Assembly: GCA_910573745.1 (NCBI GenBank)
Contig: CAJSYI010000005.1
Coordinates: forward strand, 1 to 64,000
DNA from: Muribaculaceae bacterium
GTDB taxonomy: Bacteria; Bacteroidota; Bacteroidia; Bacteroidales; Muribaculaceae
DNA length: 64,000 nt
Reading direction: 5' to 3'
The position numbers and the translations under genes were made by a program. Positions 17,791 through 26,122 of this stretch are shown one piece after another. Below the pieces are notes generated by a model. The model ran no database searches. It saw only the letters and a program-made list of their open reading frames with translations, and had not been told where the DNA came from. Each line of letters starts with the position of its first letter. Within the stretch, counting starts at the first letter, position 1.

Positions 17791-18915
17791 ATGATAAAAC
17801 GAAACATACTCCTCAATCCGGGACCGGCCACCACCACAGATACGGTGAAGATGGCACAGGTGGTTCCTGACATTTGTCCGCGTGAACGTGAATTTGCCGA
17901 CCTTATGGCAGGAATCAGACGCGATCTCCTGAGAGTGGCACATGCCGACGCGGACAAATACACTTCCGTGCTTTTCTGCGGCTCGGGAACAATCAACATT
18001 GACGTATGCCTGAATTCCCTGCTTCCTGAAGGGAAAAAGGCTCTGATTCTCGACAACGGCGCATATTCCGCCCGCGCGGCTGAAGTGTGCAGATATTACC
18101 ATCTGCCGCACATAGACCTTAAGATGTCTGTATACGAACCCGTCGATATGGAGCTTTACCGACGCACCATCGAAGAGAATACAGACATTGCCATAGTCTA
18201 CGTAACGCACCACGAAACCGGAACCGGGATTCTCAATCCTATCAGAGAGATAGGCCGAATTGCCCACGATAACGGCGCGATAATGATTACTGACACCACG
18301 TCTTCGCTGGGCATGATTCCCCTCGACCTGCGCACCGACAATGTGGACTTCTGTATGGCTTCTGCCCAAAAAGGACTTATGGCGATGACGGGGCTTTCAT
18401 TCATCATCGGCAGGAAAGACATCATCGAAGCCTCCAAAGACTATCCTACCCGCTCTTATTATTGCAATCTTTGGCTGCAATACGACTACTTCGAGCGAAC
18501 AGGCGAAATGCATTTCACACCTCCTGTCCAGACCGCCTACGCCCTGCGGCAGGCCATCGACGAGTATTTCTCCGAAGGGGAGCAGGAGAAGTTCGCACGC
18601 CACCGCCGCGTCTTTGAAGCGATTTCGGAAGGCGTGGCCAATCTCGGGCTAAAGGAAGCCGTGAAGCCTGAATTCCGGTCAGGGCTTGTGGTTTCCGTAC
18701 GCTATCCCGACTGCCAGGAATGGGATTTCGGAAAAGTCCATGACTATCTTTACGAGCGAGGCTTCACCATCTATCCGGGAAAAATAGACGGAGCCGACAC
18801 ATTCCGCCTGTGTGCCCTCGGGGCAATCGACACGCCCGACATCGAAGCCTTCTTCAGGACCCTCAAAGAGGCTTTCATACACTTCGGCATAAAGACTGTC
18901 AACGATGAAGCCTGA
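17791..18915 (+). CDS. 2-aminoethylphosphonate-pyruvate aminotransferase (phosphonate synthesis type)
   Basis: This 374-aa class V aminotransferase depends on PLP. In this context it most likely aminates phosphonoacetaldehyde to 2-aminoethylphosphonate. The start MIKRNILLNPGPATTT gives the conserved N terminus of the PhnW/AepZ family. The PLP region is visible as ITDTTSSLGMIPLDL followed by the Schiff-base lysine in SAQKGL. PhnW normally works in degradation, but with PEP mutase and decarboxylase upstream the biosynthetic direction is preferred. It overlaps the next gene by 11 bp. Confidence 0.9.
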   Translation: MIKRNILLNPGPATTTDTVKMAQVVPDICPREREFADLMAGIRRDLLRVAHADADKYTSVLFCGSGTINIDVCLNSLLPEGKKALILDNGAYSARAAEVCRYYHLPHIDLKMSVYEPVDMELYRRTIEENTDIAIVYVTHHETGTGILNPIREIGRIAHDNGAIMITDTTSSLGMIPLDLRTDNVDFCMASAQKGLMAMTGLSFIIGRKDIIEASKDYPTRSYYCNLWLQYDYFERTGEMHFTPPVQTAYALRQAIDEYFSEGEQEKFARHRRVFEAISEGVANLGLKEAVKPEFRSGLVVSVRYPDCQEWDFGKVHDYLYERGFTIYPGKIDGADTFRLCALGAIDTPDIEAFFRTLKEAFIHFGIKTVNDEA

Positions 18916-19624
18916 AATCGCCGTTATAATGGCAGCGGGGAAAGGCACCCGCTTCGGGTCACTGACGGCAGAGATGCCCAAAGGCTTCATCCCCTTCAAA
19001 GGAAAACCGATGGTGATTCGTTCGGTTGAAGCCCTCATAGATGCCGGAATAAAGGAGATAATAATCGGCACAGGTTATCATCGCGAGCATTACGAACGTC
19101 TTGCGGAGCTGTTTCCTGAAGTGAAGACCGTATTCTCACCTCGCTTTGCCGACACAAACAGTATGGAGACGCTCTACAGATGCCGTGAGGCCATAGCCGG
19201 GCGTCCTTTCCTGCTGCTTGAGTCCGACATAGTCTATGACATTTCTGCGCTCAAGACACTGATTGACGACCCGCATCCCGACATAATGCTCATAACGCCT
19301 GTAACCAAGTTCCAAGACCAGTATTATGTCGAAGCTGACAGCAGCGGGAATCTCGCCGGATGCTCCACCGACAAGTCGGAGGTCTCACCTTCGGGCGAAC
19401 TCGTCGGCATTCACAAAATATCACCAGGATTCTACAAAGCCATGACCGGCTCTTATTCCCGGACTATGGACGAAGAACCCAAGCTCGGATACGAGTTCCA
19501 GATATTGAGAACTGCAAAATCATACTGTCCGATGCACGTACTAAATATGCCAAGGCTGCAATGGTATGAAATAGACGATACGTCAGACCTTGCTTATGCC
19601 GAAAAGAACATCGCTTTGACATGA
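18905..19624 (+). CDS. NTP transferase, probable aminoethylphosphonate cytidylyltransferase
   Basis: This 239-aa protein has the sugar-phosphate/choline-phosphate nucleotidyltransferase fold. The N-terminal signature MAAGKGTRFG plus PKGFIPFKGKPM binds the NTP, and LESDIVYD supplies a metal-binding Asp. Directly after the phosphonate trio it most likely makes CMP-aminoethylphosphonate, the role shown for PntC-type enzymes, for transfer to lipid or glycan. No CDP-alcohol transferase follows, so the final acceptor step must be encoded elsewhere. It overlaps its neighbours on both sides, placing it inside the operon. Confidence 0.85.
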   Translation: MKPEIAVIMAAGKGTRFGSLTAEMPKGFIPFKGKPMVIRSVEALIDAGIKEIIIGTGYHREHYERLAELFPEVKTVFSPRFADTNSMETLYRCREAIAGRPFLLLESDIVYDISALKTLIDDPHPDIMLITPVTKFQDQYYVEADSSGNLAGCSTDKSEVSPSGELVGIHKISPGFYKAMTGSYSRTMDEEPKLGYEFQILRTAKSYCPMHVLNMPRLQWYEIDDTSDLAYAEKNIALT

Positions 19625-20436
19625 AACCCAAAACACTGATTATCCTCATCACAATAGCCTCAGGCTTGGCCATATGGGCCTTTTCAAAAATCACTGATAG
19701 TGCATTCCTGGTTTCAGATTCCGGAAAAGCACAGGAAAGCGCGGTGGAAGACGCTTCACAACTGCTCGACGTAGCCATTCCGTCCTTCCTCCCCTCGCAA
19801 ATCAAAGAATATGAAGGCTTCAACCTGTCGTTCAACAGCGACAATCATACACCCAACTATGTGAGCTGGGAACTTCTTCCTCACGAGACCGACGGCGCAC
19901 AAAGCCGTCATGACAAATTCTGGCAAGACCCTGAAATAAACGGCTGCCCGGCATCGTCCGACTATACTCGCTCAGGCTACGACAGAGGACACATGTGCCC
20001 TGCGGCCGACCAGAAATGGAGTGAAAAAGCAATGACAGACTGTTTCGTCATGGCAAACATATGCCCGCAAGACCGACGCCTGAATGCAGGTGCATGGGCG
20101 ACGCTTGAAAAAAGGGAACGACAATGGGCTGAAGAAAAAGACGGCCTAATCATTGTGGCCGGACCAATATACGAGGAGTCGGACTGCCTAAGGATAGGTG
20201 AAACAAACGTGCGTGTGCCGTCCGCCTTTTTCAAGGCATTCCTTTCACATCGAGGCACAGACACGGAAGCCGTGGCATTCGTATATCCCAACATGCCTGC
20301 CCACGGACAGATGCGGGACTATATGATGACCATAGACGAACTCGAAAAAATCACCGGGTTCGATTTCTTCCACGCGCTTCCGGATGACATAGAAGACCAG
20401 ACTGAATCAACTTTCAACGCTAAAGCATGGAACTGA
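19621..20436 (+). CDS. DNA/RNA non-specific endonuclease (NucA/EndA type)
   Basis: This 271-aa nuclease has a hydrophobic N-terminal signal anchor (about 7-21) and is probably exported or membrane-tethered. It carries the beta-beta-alpha metal motif DRGHMCPAAD (121-130) with general-base His124 and a metal-binding Asn in the downstream helix (DRRLNAGAWATLE). The family cleaves DNA and RNA without sequence preference, usually for scavenging. It overlaps both neighbours (4 bp upstream, 10 bp downstream), so it is read in the same transcript as the phosphonate genes, although no functional link is apparent. Confidence 0.9.
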   Translation: MKPKTLIILITIASGLAIWAFSKITDSAFLVSDSGKAQESAVEDASQLLDVAIPSFLPSQIKEYEGFNLSFNSDNHTPNYVSWELLPHETDGAQSRHDKFWQDPEINGCPASSDYTRSGYDRGHMCPAADQKWSEKAMTDCFVMANICPQDRRLNAGAWATLEKRERQWAEEKDGLIIVAGPIYEESDCLRIGETNVRVPSAFFKAFLSHRGTDTEAVAFVYPNMPAHGQMRDYMMTIDELEKITGFDFFHALPDDIEDQTESTFNAKAWN

Positions 20437-21821
20437 ACACCGACACAATAGCGGCCGTCTCTACCGCTCCTGGCGTGGGAGGCATCGCCGTAATACGAAT
20501 CTCCGGGCCACAGGCCCTGCCAATATTCGCTCAAATATGGAAAGGGAAAGGCCTGAACGATGCACAGACCCATACAGCCCACTTCGGCACCATTGCCGAC
20601 TCGCTTGGCCGCCAGATTGACGAATGCGTCGCTACGCTTTTCCGCGCACCGAAGTCATTCACCGGAGAAGACACTGTGGAGATTTCCTGCCACGGCTCGG
20701 AATTCATCCAGCGTGAAATCCTGCATGCCGTCATCCGCGCAGGGGCACGCACTGCAGAACCGGGAGAATTCACCCGCAGGGCTTTCCTCAACGGACGAAT
20801 GGATCTCGCCCAAGCCGAAGGAATAGCCGACCTGATAGCCGCTTCTTCACGCGCCGCCCACGACATAGCCCTTTCCCAGACCAAAGGGGCATTCTCCGCT
20901 TCCCTTGAATCCATGCGCGCCAAACTCACGGAACTTGCCTCGCTGATTGAACTCGAACTGGACTTTTCGGAAGAAGACGTGGAATTCGCCGACCGGACGC
21001 GCCTGCTCTCTCTTGCCGAAGAGATTCTTGGCACCATCGAAAGGCTTACTGAATCATACTCCGCCGGACAAGCAATGCGCGAAGGGATAGACGTGGCGAT
21101 AGCCGGCATGCCAAACGCCGGAAAATCGACTCTCCTCAACTGCCTCGTGGCCGACGACAAAGCCATCGTGTCCGACATACCCGGCACTACACGCGACACC
21201 ATCGAAGCCACTGCCGTCCGGCACGGACTTCTGTTCCGGTTCATAGACACAGCCGGACTGCGCCAAACCGACGACACGATAGAAAACCTCGGCATCCGAC
21301 GCGCCATAACCGCCCTGCAAAAATCGCGCTACGTGTTTTGGCTAATCGACCCTACGGCAGACATCGCCCCGCAGATGAAGCTATTGCACACACATACGGA
21401 ATCTCTGCCTGCCGACCGCATATTAATACTAATCAACAAATACGACATCGCCCCCGATGCCGCCACCGGCCTCCGCAATGCCATAGCAAATACCGGCATT
21501 GCACAAGACAACATCTTCCTTGTCAGCGCAGCCGAAGGCACAGGTACGGAAAAGGCAATAGAAACCATCGCAAACAAAACCACATCAGGTTACGACCCGA
21601 TGCGAGAGACGGTAATCGCCAACGCCAGGCACTACGAGACACTCACCAGAGCCGCAGACTCACTGCAGCGCACCATCGACGGCCTCACCTCCGGCCTGCC
21701 CTCCGACTTCGTGGCCCAAGACCTTCGAGAAACCCTCACCCACCTCGGCACCATCACCGGCAGCATCACCACCCCCGACCTCCTCACCACCATATTCTCC
21801 CGCTTCTGCATCGGAAAGTAG
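20427..21821 (+). CDS. mnmE: tRNA uridine-5-carboxymethylaminomethyl(34) GTPase MnmE
   Basis: With MnmG this GTPase modifies the wobble uridine of several tRNAs. The 464-aa length is standard. The N-terminal tetrahydrofolate-binding domain (1-120) begins DTIAAVSTAPGVGGIAVIRISG. The G domain has G1 GMPNAGKS (227-234), the DTAGLR switch and NKYD. The C-terminal end RFCIGK holds the invariant Cys of the family. The gene is complete despite lying next to the prophage end, so integration did not break it. Confidence 0.97.
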   Translation: MELNTDTIAAVSTAPGVGGIAVIRISGPQALPIFAQIWKGKGLNDAQTHTAHFGTIADSLGRQIDECVATLFRAPKSFTGEDTVEISCHGSEFIQREILHAVIRAGARTAEPGEFTRRAFLNGRMDLAQAEGIADLIAASSRAAHDIALSQTKGAFSASLESMRAKLTELASLIELELDFSEEDVEFADRTRLLSLAEEILGTIERLTESYSAGQAMREGIDVAIAGMPNAGKSTLLNCLVADDKAIVSDIPGTTRDTIEATAVRHGLLFRFIDTAGLRQTDDTIENLGIRRAITALQKSRYVFWLIDPTADIAPQMKLLHTHTESLPADRILILINKYDIAPDAATGLRNAIANTGIAQDNIFLVSAAEGTGTEKAIETIANKTTSGYDPMRETVIANARHYETLTRAADSLQRTIDGLTSGLPSDFVAQDLRETLTHLGTITGSITTPDLLTTIFSRFCIGK

Positions 21822-21963
21822 TATCGGAGTTTCTATACAAATAAAAATAACAGACTGACACCATACGCATAACATACTGATACCATATTATATAAGTAAA
21901 CGTGAGCTTTAGCATAGATGAAAATATTGGCGTGAATATGGTGTGGGTATGGTGAGAATATGT

Positions 21964-21971
21964 TACCTTTG
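21964..21971 (+). promoter_or_regulatory. -7 promoter element for integrase
   Basis: TACCTTTG matches TAnnTTTG, 61 bp before the integrase start. The upstream stretch 21935-21961 contains a near-repeat (ATGGTGTGGGT then ATGGTGAGAAT), possibly part of an integrase-binding or operator region. Confidence 0.5.
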
Positions 21972-22032
21972 TGTTGTTATTTTGTTACTCCAAATTCCGA
22001 AGTAACAAAAGTAACAAAAATAACAACGCAAT

Positions 22033-23211
22033 ATGACTGATACAAACAAATCACCTATCCGGCTTCGGAAACGGAAACTACTCAACGGTAACATAAGCCT
22101 GTATCTCGACATATACCACAAAGACGGCAAGAGAGATTACGAGTTTCTGAAGCTCTACCTAATCCCGGAGAAGACACGCGCCGACAAGGAGAAAAACAAG
22201 CAGACTATGCAACTCGCACAGTCGATTCTCGGCAAACGGCTCGTTGAGATGCAGAACGGCGACTACGGATTCAAATCACAGTTTGCCGAAGATACTCTAT
22301 TCTTCGACTACTACCGCGCTATGACTGAAAAGCGGCTCGGCAAAGAGAGCCGAGGCAATTGGGGCAACTGGCTATCGTGCTTGAAGCATCTCGAAAAGTA
22401 CGAGCGGAACAAACGCATCACATTCGCCGAAATCACGCCGCGTTGGGTCGAGGGATTCAGAACCTACCTTGACAAGAAAGCCGAGGCATTCGGCAATGAC
22501 AAGCGAGTGAGAGCAGACCGCCGCCCATTGTCGCAGAACTCTAAGCAGAGTTATTTTAACAAGCTCCGGGCGTGTCTTAATCAAGCATACGAAGATAGAA
22601 TCATTCCGCACAATCCTATGCGTGGCATTGACGGATTCAGCGGCGAAGAGGGTACGCGAATGTATCTGACGCTCGAAGAAATCCGAAAGCTCGTTGACAC
22701 TCAATGCGAGTTCCCGGAAATCAAACGCGCCTTTCTCTTTTCGTGTCTTACCGGCTTACGCCGTAGCGATATCGTGAAGCTGACTTGGGGCGAAATGCAG
22801 AAGCAAGGCGACTTCACACGCATTATCTTCCGGCAAAAGAAAACCGGCGGTCAAGAATATCTCGACATCACGCCTCAAGCTGCCGACCTCCTGGGAGAGC
22901 GAGGAAAGCCGGGCGAATATGTCTTTGGTGACATCCGATATCCGAGCGACACGAATCACGCCATTAAAGAGTGGTGCCTACGCGCCGGCATCGACAAACA
23001 CATCACATTCCATTGTGGCCGCCATACATTCGCAGTCCTCATGCTCGACATCGGCACCGACATTTACACAGTCAGCAAGCTACTCGGACATCGTGAACTA
23101 TCGACAACGCAGATATACGCGAAAGTCCTTGACAAAAACAAGCAAGCTGCCGTTGCGAGAATCCCGGACATTTTCGGAGAGCGTTCCCAAAATGACGAAA
23201 ACGAGCGATAA
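22033..23211 (+). CDS. int: Tyrosine recombinase (phage integrase)
   Basis: This 392-aa site-specific recombinase inserts and excises the phage. It has an N-terminal arm-binding part, a SAM-like core-binding domain (about 85-195) and the catalytic domain. Visible catalytic residues are R243 in TGLRRSD, H327 and R330 in HCGRHTF, H353 in LLGHREL and nucleophile Y362 in TQIYAKV. It is the first prophage gene beside mnmE, the usual place for an integrase next to its attachment site. An AACGCAA box stands just before the ATG instead of a Shine-Dalgarno sequence. Confidence 0.96.
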   Translation: MTDTNKSPIRLRKRKLLNGNISLYLDIYHKDGKRDYEFLKLYLIPEKTRADKEKNKQTMQLAQSILGKRLVEMQNGDYGFKSQFAEDTLFFDYYRAMTEKRLGKESRGNWGNWLSCLKHLEKYERNKRITFAEITPRWVEGFRTYLDKKAEAFGNDKRVRADRRPLSQNSKQSYFNKLRACLNQAYEDRIIPHNPMRGIDGFSGEEGTRMYLTLEEIRKLVDTQCEFPEIKRAFLFSCLTGLRRSDIVKLTWGEMQKQGDFTRIIFRQKKTGGQEYLDITPQAADLLGERGKPGEYVFGDIRYPSDTNHAIKEWCLRAGIDKHITFHCGRHTFAVLMLDIGTDIYTVSKLLGHRELSTTQIYAKVLDKNKQAAVARIPDIFGERSQNDENER

Positions 23212-23249
23212 AGAGCCAAAAAGCGTTCCCAAATTTGCCGGAATCGTGA

Positions 23250-23519
23250 TTATTCTGCAAACATCGTTCCTACGCCGGTCATAAGCCAACGAGCCGACAC
23301 GCCACAGTCTTTTATCAGCGGAACGAGCCAGCCAACCTCAAAATAACCTCTATCACGATTCTTTCGTTGGGTGTAGAAGTGTGGCGGCTCGATTCCGGCT
23401 TTTTCAAAATACTCTTTGAGTGTCTTGAATAGATTGTTTTGCAGACACGCATCAAGCGCGATAAAGAACCTATCCATTATTGCGAGGGTGTCATTACTGT
23501 AAACTCGGCGGCGGCTCAT
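23250..23519 (-). CDS. Small HTH-like protein resembling a repressor N-terminal domain
   Basis: This 89-aa protein ends in GVSARWLMTGVGTMF, the pattern that closes the N-terminal DNA-binding domain of many Bacteroidetes phage repressors; the main repressor of this phage has LNTGWLITGEGEML at the equivalent place. It has no C-terminal domain, so it could be a competitor, a Cro-like partner or an accessory regulator. It is the last gene of the leftward lysogeny operon and overlaps the lipoprotein gene by 4 bp. Confidence 0.65.
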   Translation of the reverse strand: MSRRRVYSNDTLAIMDRFFIALDACLQNNLFKTLKEYFEKAGIEPPHFYTQRKNRDRGYFEVGWLVPLIKDCGVSARWLMTGVGTMFAE

Positions 23520-24052
23520 TTCCCTACTCTTTCAACAGTCATTTCATCGAGAATGTAAGTGCCAAAGTCAACTGAAGCTCCGACTTTGTTTGTGACAAAG
23601 AACACATCGTTTGCATCCCACGCGTGAAGAATGCCACTTACACGGTATTGAGCGTGACCGTCTAACTTTGCCGCAGTTTCAGACTCGACCTTACCAAGCA
23701 CGCGAATATGAATGTCGGTAATTAGATATTTCGGCTTGCCGTTAGGATTCTCAATATCCGACATACAGCCGTCAGACACGAATAATGCCGATTGGCTACC
23801 GTCATTCGGATTCTCGATAAGCCGGGCAAACCGAAAATCCACACCGTCTAAATCAGAAGCGAGTTGACCGATTGGTCGCGGATGATTAGCTATCGAATCC
23901 AACATTGCAGCTTCGGCAATTTCATTGCTCCGATAGTTCGGGTACATCTCAACGAGTTTATTGGTGCATCTTACAACTTCCGGCTTTTCGTCATTGTTCG
24001 AGCAAGCGCAGAGCATCAGCATCGAGCATATACACAAACCTACTCTTTTCAT
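23516..24052 (-). CDS. Prophage-encoded lipoprotein, candidate lysogenic-conversion factor
   Basis: This 178-aa protein starts with a short signal peptide and a lipobox (LMLCAC), so it should be lipidated and envelope-located. The mature part looks like a small beta-rich domain (YLITDIHIRVLGKVES, YRVSGILHAWDANDVFFV). It has no known enzymatic motif. It is made in the same leftward operon as the repressor and overlaps both neighbours by 4 bp, so it should be expressed in the lysogen. Lipoproteins in this position in other phages often block superinfection, and that is the best guess here. Confidence 0.7.
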   Translation of the reverse strand: MKRVGLCICSMLMLCACSNNDEKPEVVRCTNKLVEMYPNYRSNEIAEAAMLDSIANHPRPIGQLASDLDGVDFRFARLIENPNDGSQSALFVSDGCMSDIENPNGKPKYLITDIHIRVLGKVESETAAKLDGHAQYRVSGILHAWDANDVFFVTNKVGASVDFGTYILDEMTVERVGK

Positions 24053-24261
24053 TCCTCTAATATTTTAGATTGAAGCCACTCCGCCGTATCATAGAGATAT
24101 TCAAGGTCGGCGGTCGGCTCATTACGAGCGTTACAGTTCACGAGTTGACGACCTATCTCAAATTTAAGCACATCGGCTTTGTCATTGAGAGGCACTTCGC
24201 CATTGATATAAGACTTCATCAAGTCTATCAAGAAGTACGGTAATCGGTTAGATTCTCCCAT
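24049..24261 (-). CDS. Small hypothetical lysogeny-operon protein
   Basis: This 70-aa acidic protein begins MGESNRLPYFLIDLMKSY and contains a helical stretch ending LEYLYDTAEWLQSKILEE. No family is recognised. The start at 24261 overlaps the upstream gene by 14 bp; an earlier Met would give a larger overlap. It overlaps the lipoprotein gene by 4 bp, so the two are probably translationally coupled. Confidence 0.6.
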   Translation of the reverse strand: MGESNRLPYFLIDLMKSYINGEVPLNDKADVLKFEIGRQLVNCNARNEPTADLEYLYDTAEWLQSKILEE

Positions 24262-24769
24262 CGTTAGATTGTTTGACGAGTTTAACTTTTGTCTTTTCAA
24301 GCCTTGCGGCATACTTGCCACGCTCTGAATCTTTCATGCTATGATTCAACACAGCCTCTATGTAGTCTATTTCCTTGGCGAAACGCTTTACTTTGTCGAG
24401 TAGTACGATTATTCGTGTGTATGAATACCCGAATGCGTGAAACATATCGTTTTCCGCGTTTTCTCCGAGCCGTATTGATTCCGCATACTCGTTTATAGCT
24501 TCATCAATATCTCCGTTTGCCTCGCATTCCATTCCGGCTTTGCGGTGCAATGAAATCGCTGAATATTCAGCATCCCATTTTGCTTGTTTGGCTTTCATCT
24601 CTGAATCGCGCTCAACAAGTATCGACCAATAGTCATCGGGCGTTTCAACTTCATCTTTCCCGGATAAAGAAGCGTCCGAGATAGTGACCATTTCATCTTC
24701 CGTTTGACAAAGTGGAGATAGGTTGTGGTCTTCAATGAAGCGGCTAATATCTTCAAGTCTTACTTTCAT
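24248..24769 (-). CDS. TPR-like helical protein in the lysogeny operon
   Basis: This 173-aa protein has one clear tetratricopeptide-like helix pair (ISLHRKAGMECEANGDIDEA, then INEYAESIRLGENAE) and further helices to the end, suggesting a protein-protein interaction domain. It overlaps the repressor by 4 bp upstream. No catalytic residues are visible. In this position it might modulate the repressor or act in defence, but no specific role can be read from the sequence. Confidence 0.7.
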   Translation of the reverse strand: MKVRLEDISRFIEDHNLSPLCQTEDEMVTISDASLSGKDEVETPDDYWSILVERDSEMKAKQAKWDAEYSAISLHRKAGMECEANGDIDEAINEYAESIRLGENAENDMFHAFGYSYTRIIVLLDKVKRFAKEIDYIEAVLNHSMKDSERGKYAARLEKTKVKLVKQSNDGRI

Positions 24770-25302
24770 ACTTTTTGCATTGCCTCAAGCAGCGACATGA
24801 AGCGGTTGAATTGTTCTTGATTTTGTTTGATTAAAGTGTCTATTTGAGATTGAGCAGTACGAATTTGCTCATCTTTTTTGTCAAGAGAAGCAGCATAGAC
24901 CTCTAACTGACGCGCTGCAAGAAGTCGTTGCGCTTCAAGTTCGGCCATAAATTGCCGCTCTCCATAGTTATTAATATCACGCCCGGCATTCTGACCGCTA
25001 TTCTCCGATATCGTTTGCGTGACCGTCATCCCGATTGTGTTGTCATTGCCGGACACTTCGCCTACGGTCATAGATGAATCTTTCAGCATCTCGCCCTCGC
25101 CGGTTATAAGCCACCCCGTATTTAGGTCGGGGAAGCAATGAGATATTCTCAATATCTTGTCGGGTTGCATAGAGTTTCGCATATTGCCAACAAAGCCGTA
25201 TGAGAATCCGCAAGTGCTTTCAAAGCTGCGCACGGATATATTTTTGAATTTTATGTAGGATTTTAACCTTTCCTTAACGCTTTGACTTTCAATACTTTCC
25301 AT
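24766..25302 (-). CDS. Prophage repressor, HTH plus C-terminal coiled coil
   Basis: This protein, about 178 aa, starts with a helix-turn-helix of the Bacteroidetes phage repressor kind (KERLKSYIKFKNISVRSFES, then GWLITGEGEML). It lacks a LexA/CI peptidase domain. Instead the C-terminal third (about 120-178) is a coiled coil (LEAQRLLAARQLEVYAASL), probably for oligomerisation, so SOS self-cleavage is not expected. The start at 25302 is preferred over 25335 because it leaves the dyad GAAAATT-N7-AATTTTC in the upstream control region. It is the first gene of the leftward operon, divergent from the early genes. Confidence 0.8.
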   Translation of the reverse strand: MESIESQSVKERLKSYIKFKNISVRSFESTCGFSYGFVGNMRNSMQPDKILRISHCFPDLNTGWLITGEGEMLKDSSMTVGEVSGNDNTIGMTVTQTISENSGQNAGRDINNYGERQFMAELEAQRLLAARQLEVYAASLDKKDEQIRTAQSQIDTLIKQNQEQFNRFMSLLEAMQKV

Positions 25303-25476
25303 TGTGTTGTGAAAATTATGATGAAATTTTCTCATCAGAAATTTGCCTCAATGAGATTTGTTCATTAACTTTGCATCGCAATCACGAAAGTAATTGCCAC
25401 AATCAAAATAAAAATTGTGCAAATATAAAAACTTAATACCTATTAAGCAATAGCAACCCCCGAAAATCAACGCAAT
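25303..25476. promoter_or_regulatory. Divergent lysogeny switch region
   Basis: It separates the repressor operon from the early operon. Visible dyads are GAAAATT-N7-AATTTTC (25311-25331), CACAAT-N10-ATTGTG (25398-25419) and the near-palindrome CTTAATACCTATTAAG (25432-25447). A leftward -7 candidate, TATATTTG read on the minus strand at 25420-25427, lies just inside the last palindrome. A rightward promoter overlaps the left half. The arrangement fits a two-promoter switch with several operator sites. Confidence 0.65.
25342..25373 (+). promoter_or_regulatory. Early rightward promoter
   Basis: TTTG (25342-25345) and TAACTTTG (25366-25373) are 20 bp apart, an exact match to the Bacteroidetes vegetative consensus. 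It drives the early operon, whose first start codon is at 25477. The dyad at 25311-25331 lies just upstream of its -33 box. Confidence 0.75.
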
Positions 25477-25890
25477 ATGACAAAGAAAGAATTTGAAGAC
25501 CGTACCGGCTACACTATCCCCGAAGACCGATACAAGGAAGTAGAGCAGATATATTACGCAGTCGGTGAATCCATCGACAAAGACACGTTCTGCAAAGATT
25601 TCAAAGAACACTCCAACAGTGAGATATTATACGCATTGTTTGAGCGTACACAAGAGTTTACACAGAGCCTCAAACGCAAAGATTCAGCAATCCACATCTT
25701 CAAAGAAAGTGAGTTGAGGGTCGCAAAACTTATGCTCTCAAAGGCACAGCAGCACCTTGATGATGAGCTTTATTGTGAAGTTATCGAATTAATCGGACTT
25801 GAAGCGGCTATCATCTTGAAGCTCGAAATGAATCTGCCTTTGCGAGATTCGGAGCGAAGTACCCTCATTGAAGTAATGAAACAAAAATAA
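25477..25890 (+). CDS. Hypothetical early protein
   Basis: This 137-aa, mostly helical, charged protein is the first gene of the early operon. The N-terminal part (DRYKEVEQIYYAVGESIDKD) resembles small proteins common at this position in Bacteroidetes phages. No catalytic motif is seen. It is preceded by an AACGCAA box. Confidence 0.7.
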   Translation: MTKKEFEDRTGYTIPEDRYKEVEQIYYAVGESIDKDTFCKDFKEHSNSEILYALFERTQEFTQSLKRKDSAIHIFKESELRVAKLMLSKAQQHLDDELYCEVIELIGLEAAIILKLEMNLPLRDSERSTLIEVMKQK

Positions 25891-25895
25891 CGAAT

Positions 25896-26117
25896 ATGGA
25901 ATGTCGCAAAATCACATTCAAAGACCTCTATCAGAGAGAAAAGGACAAACCTACGCCGGTGCAGTCTTTCATCGAGCGTGTCGCAACTGTGACGGAGAAG
26001 TCGCCTAACACAGTCCGTCAGTGGGCGACCGGGCAGCAAGTCCCGGACGCTCTGACACGAAAGCATATCGCGAAAGAATTTGGCGTTGACCCCGAAACTC
26101 TATTCCCTAACACTTAA
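25896..26117 (+). CDS. Small HTH DNA-binding protein (Cro-like candidate)
   Basis: This 73-aa protein has one helix-turn-helix: SPNTVRQWATGQQVP as the recognition region, followed by TRKHIAKEFGVDPETLF. Its size and its place as an early gene opposite the repressor suggest a Cro- or CII-like switch regulator. Its target is not shown; the palindromes between the divergent operons are obvious candidates. Confidence 0.75.
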   Translation: MECRKITFKDLYQREKDKPTPVQSFIERVATVTEKSPNTVRQWATGQQVPDALTRKHIAKEFGVDPETLFPNT

Positions 26118-26122
26118 CGACT

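Noticed and set aside
20531-21307. 258-codon leftward open frame
   Set aside because: Antisense to mnmE; serine/arginine-rich shadow composition with no motifs.
21822-21960. attL core as a visible direct repeat
   Set aside because: Only the left end is in the window, so no matching partner can be seen; short internal repeats here are not evidence of an att core.
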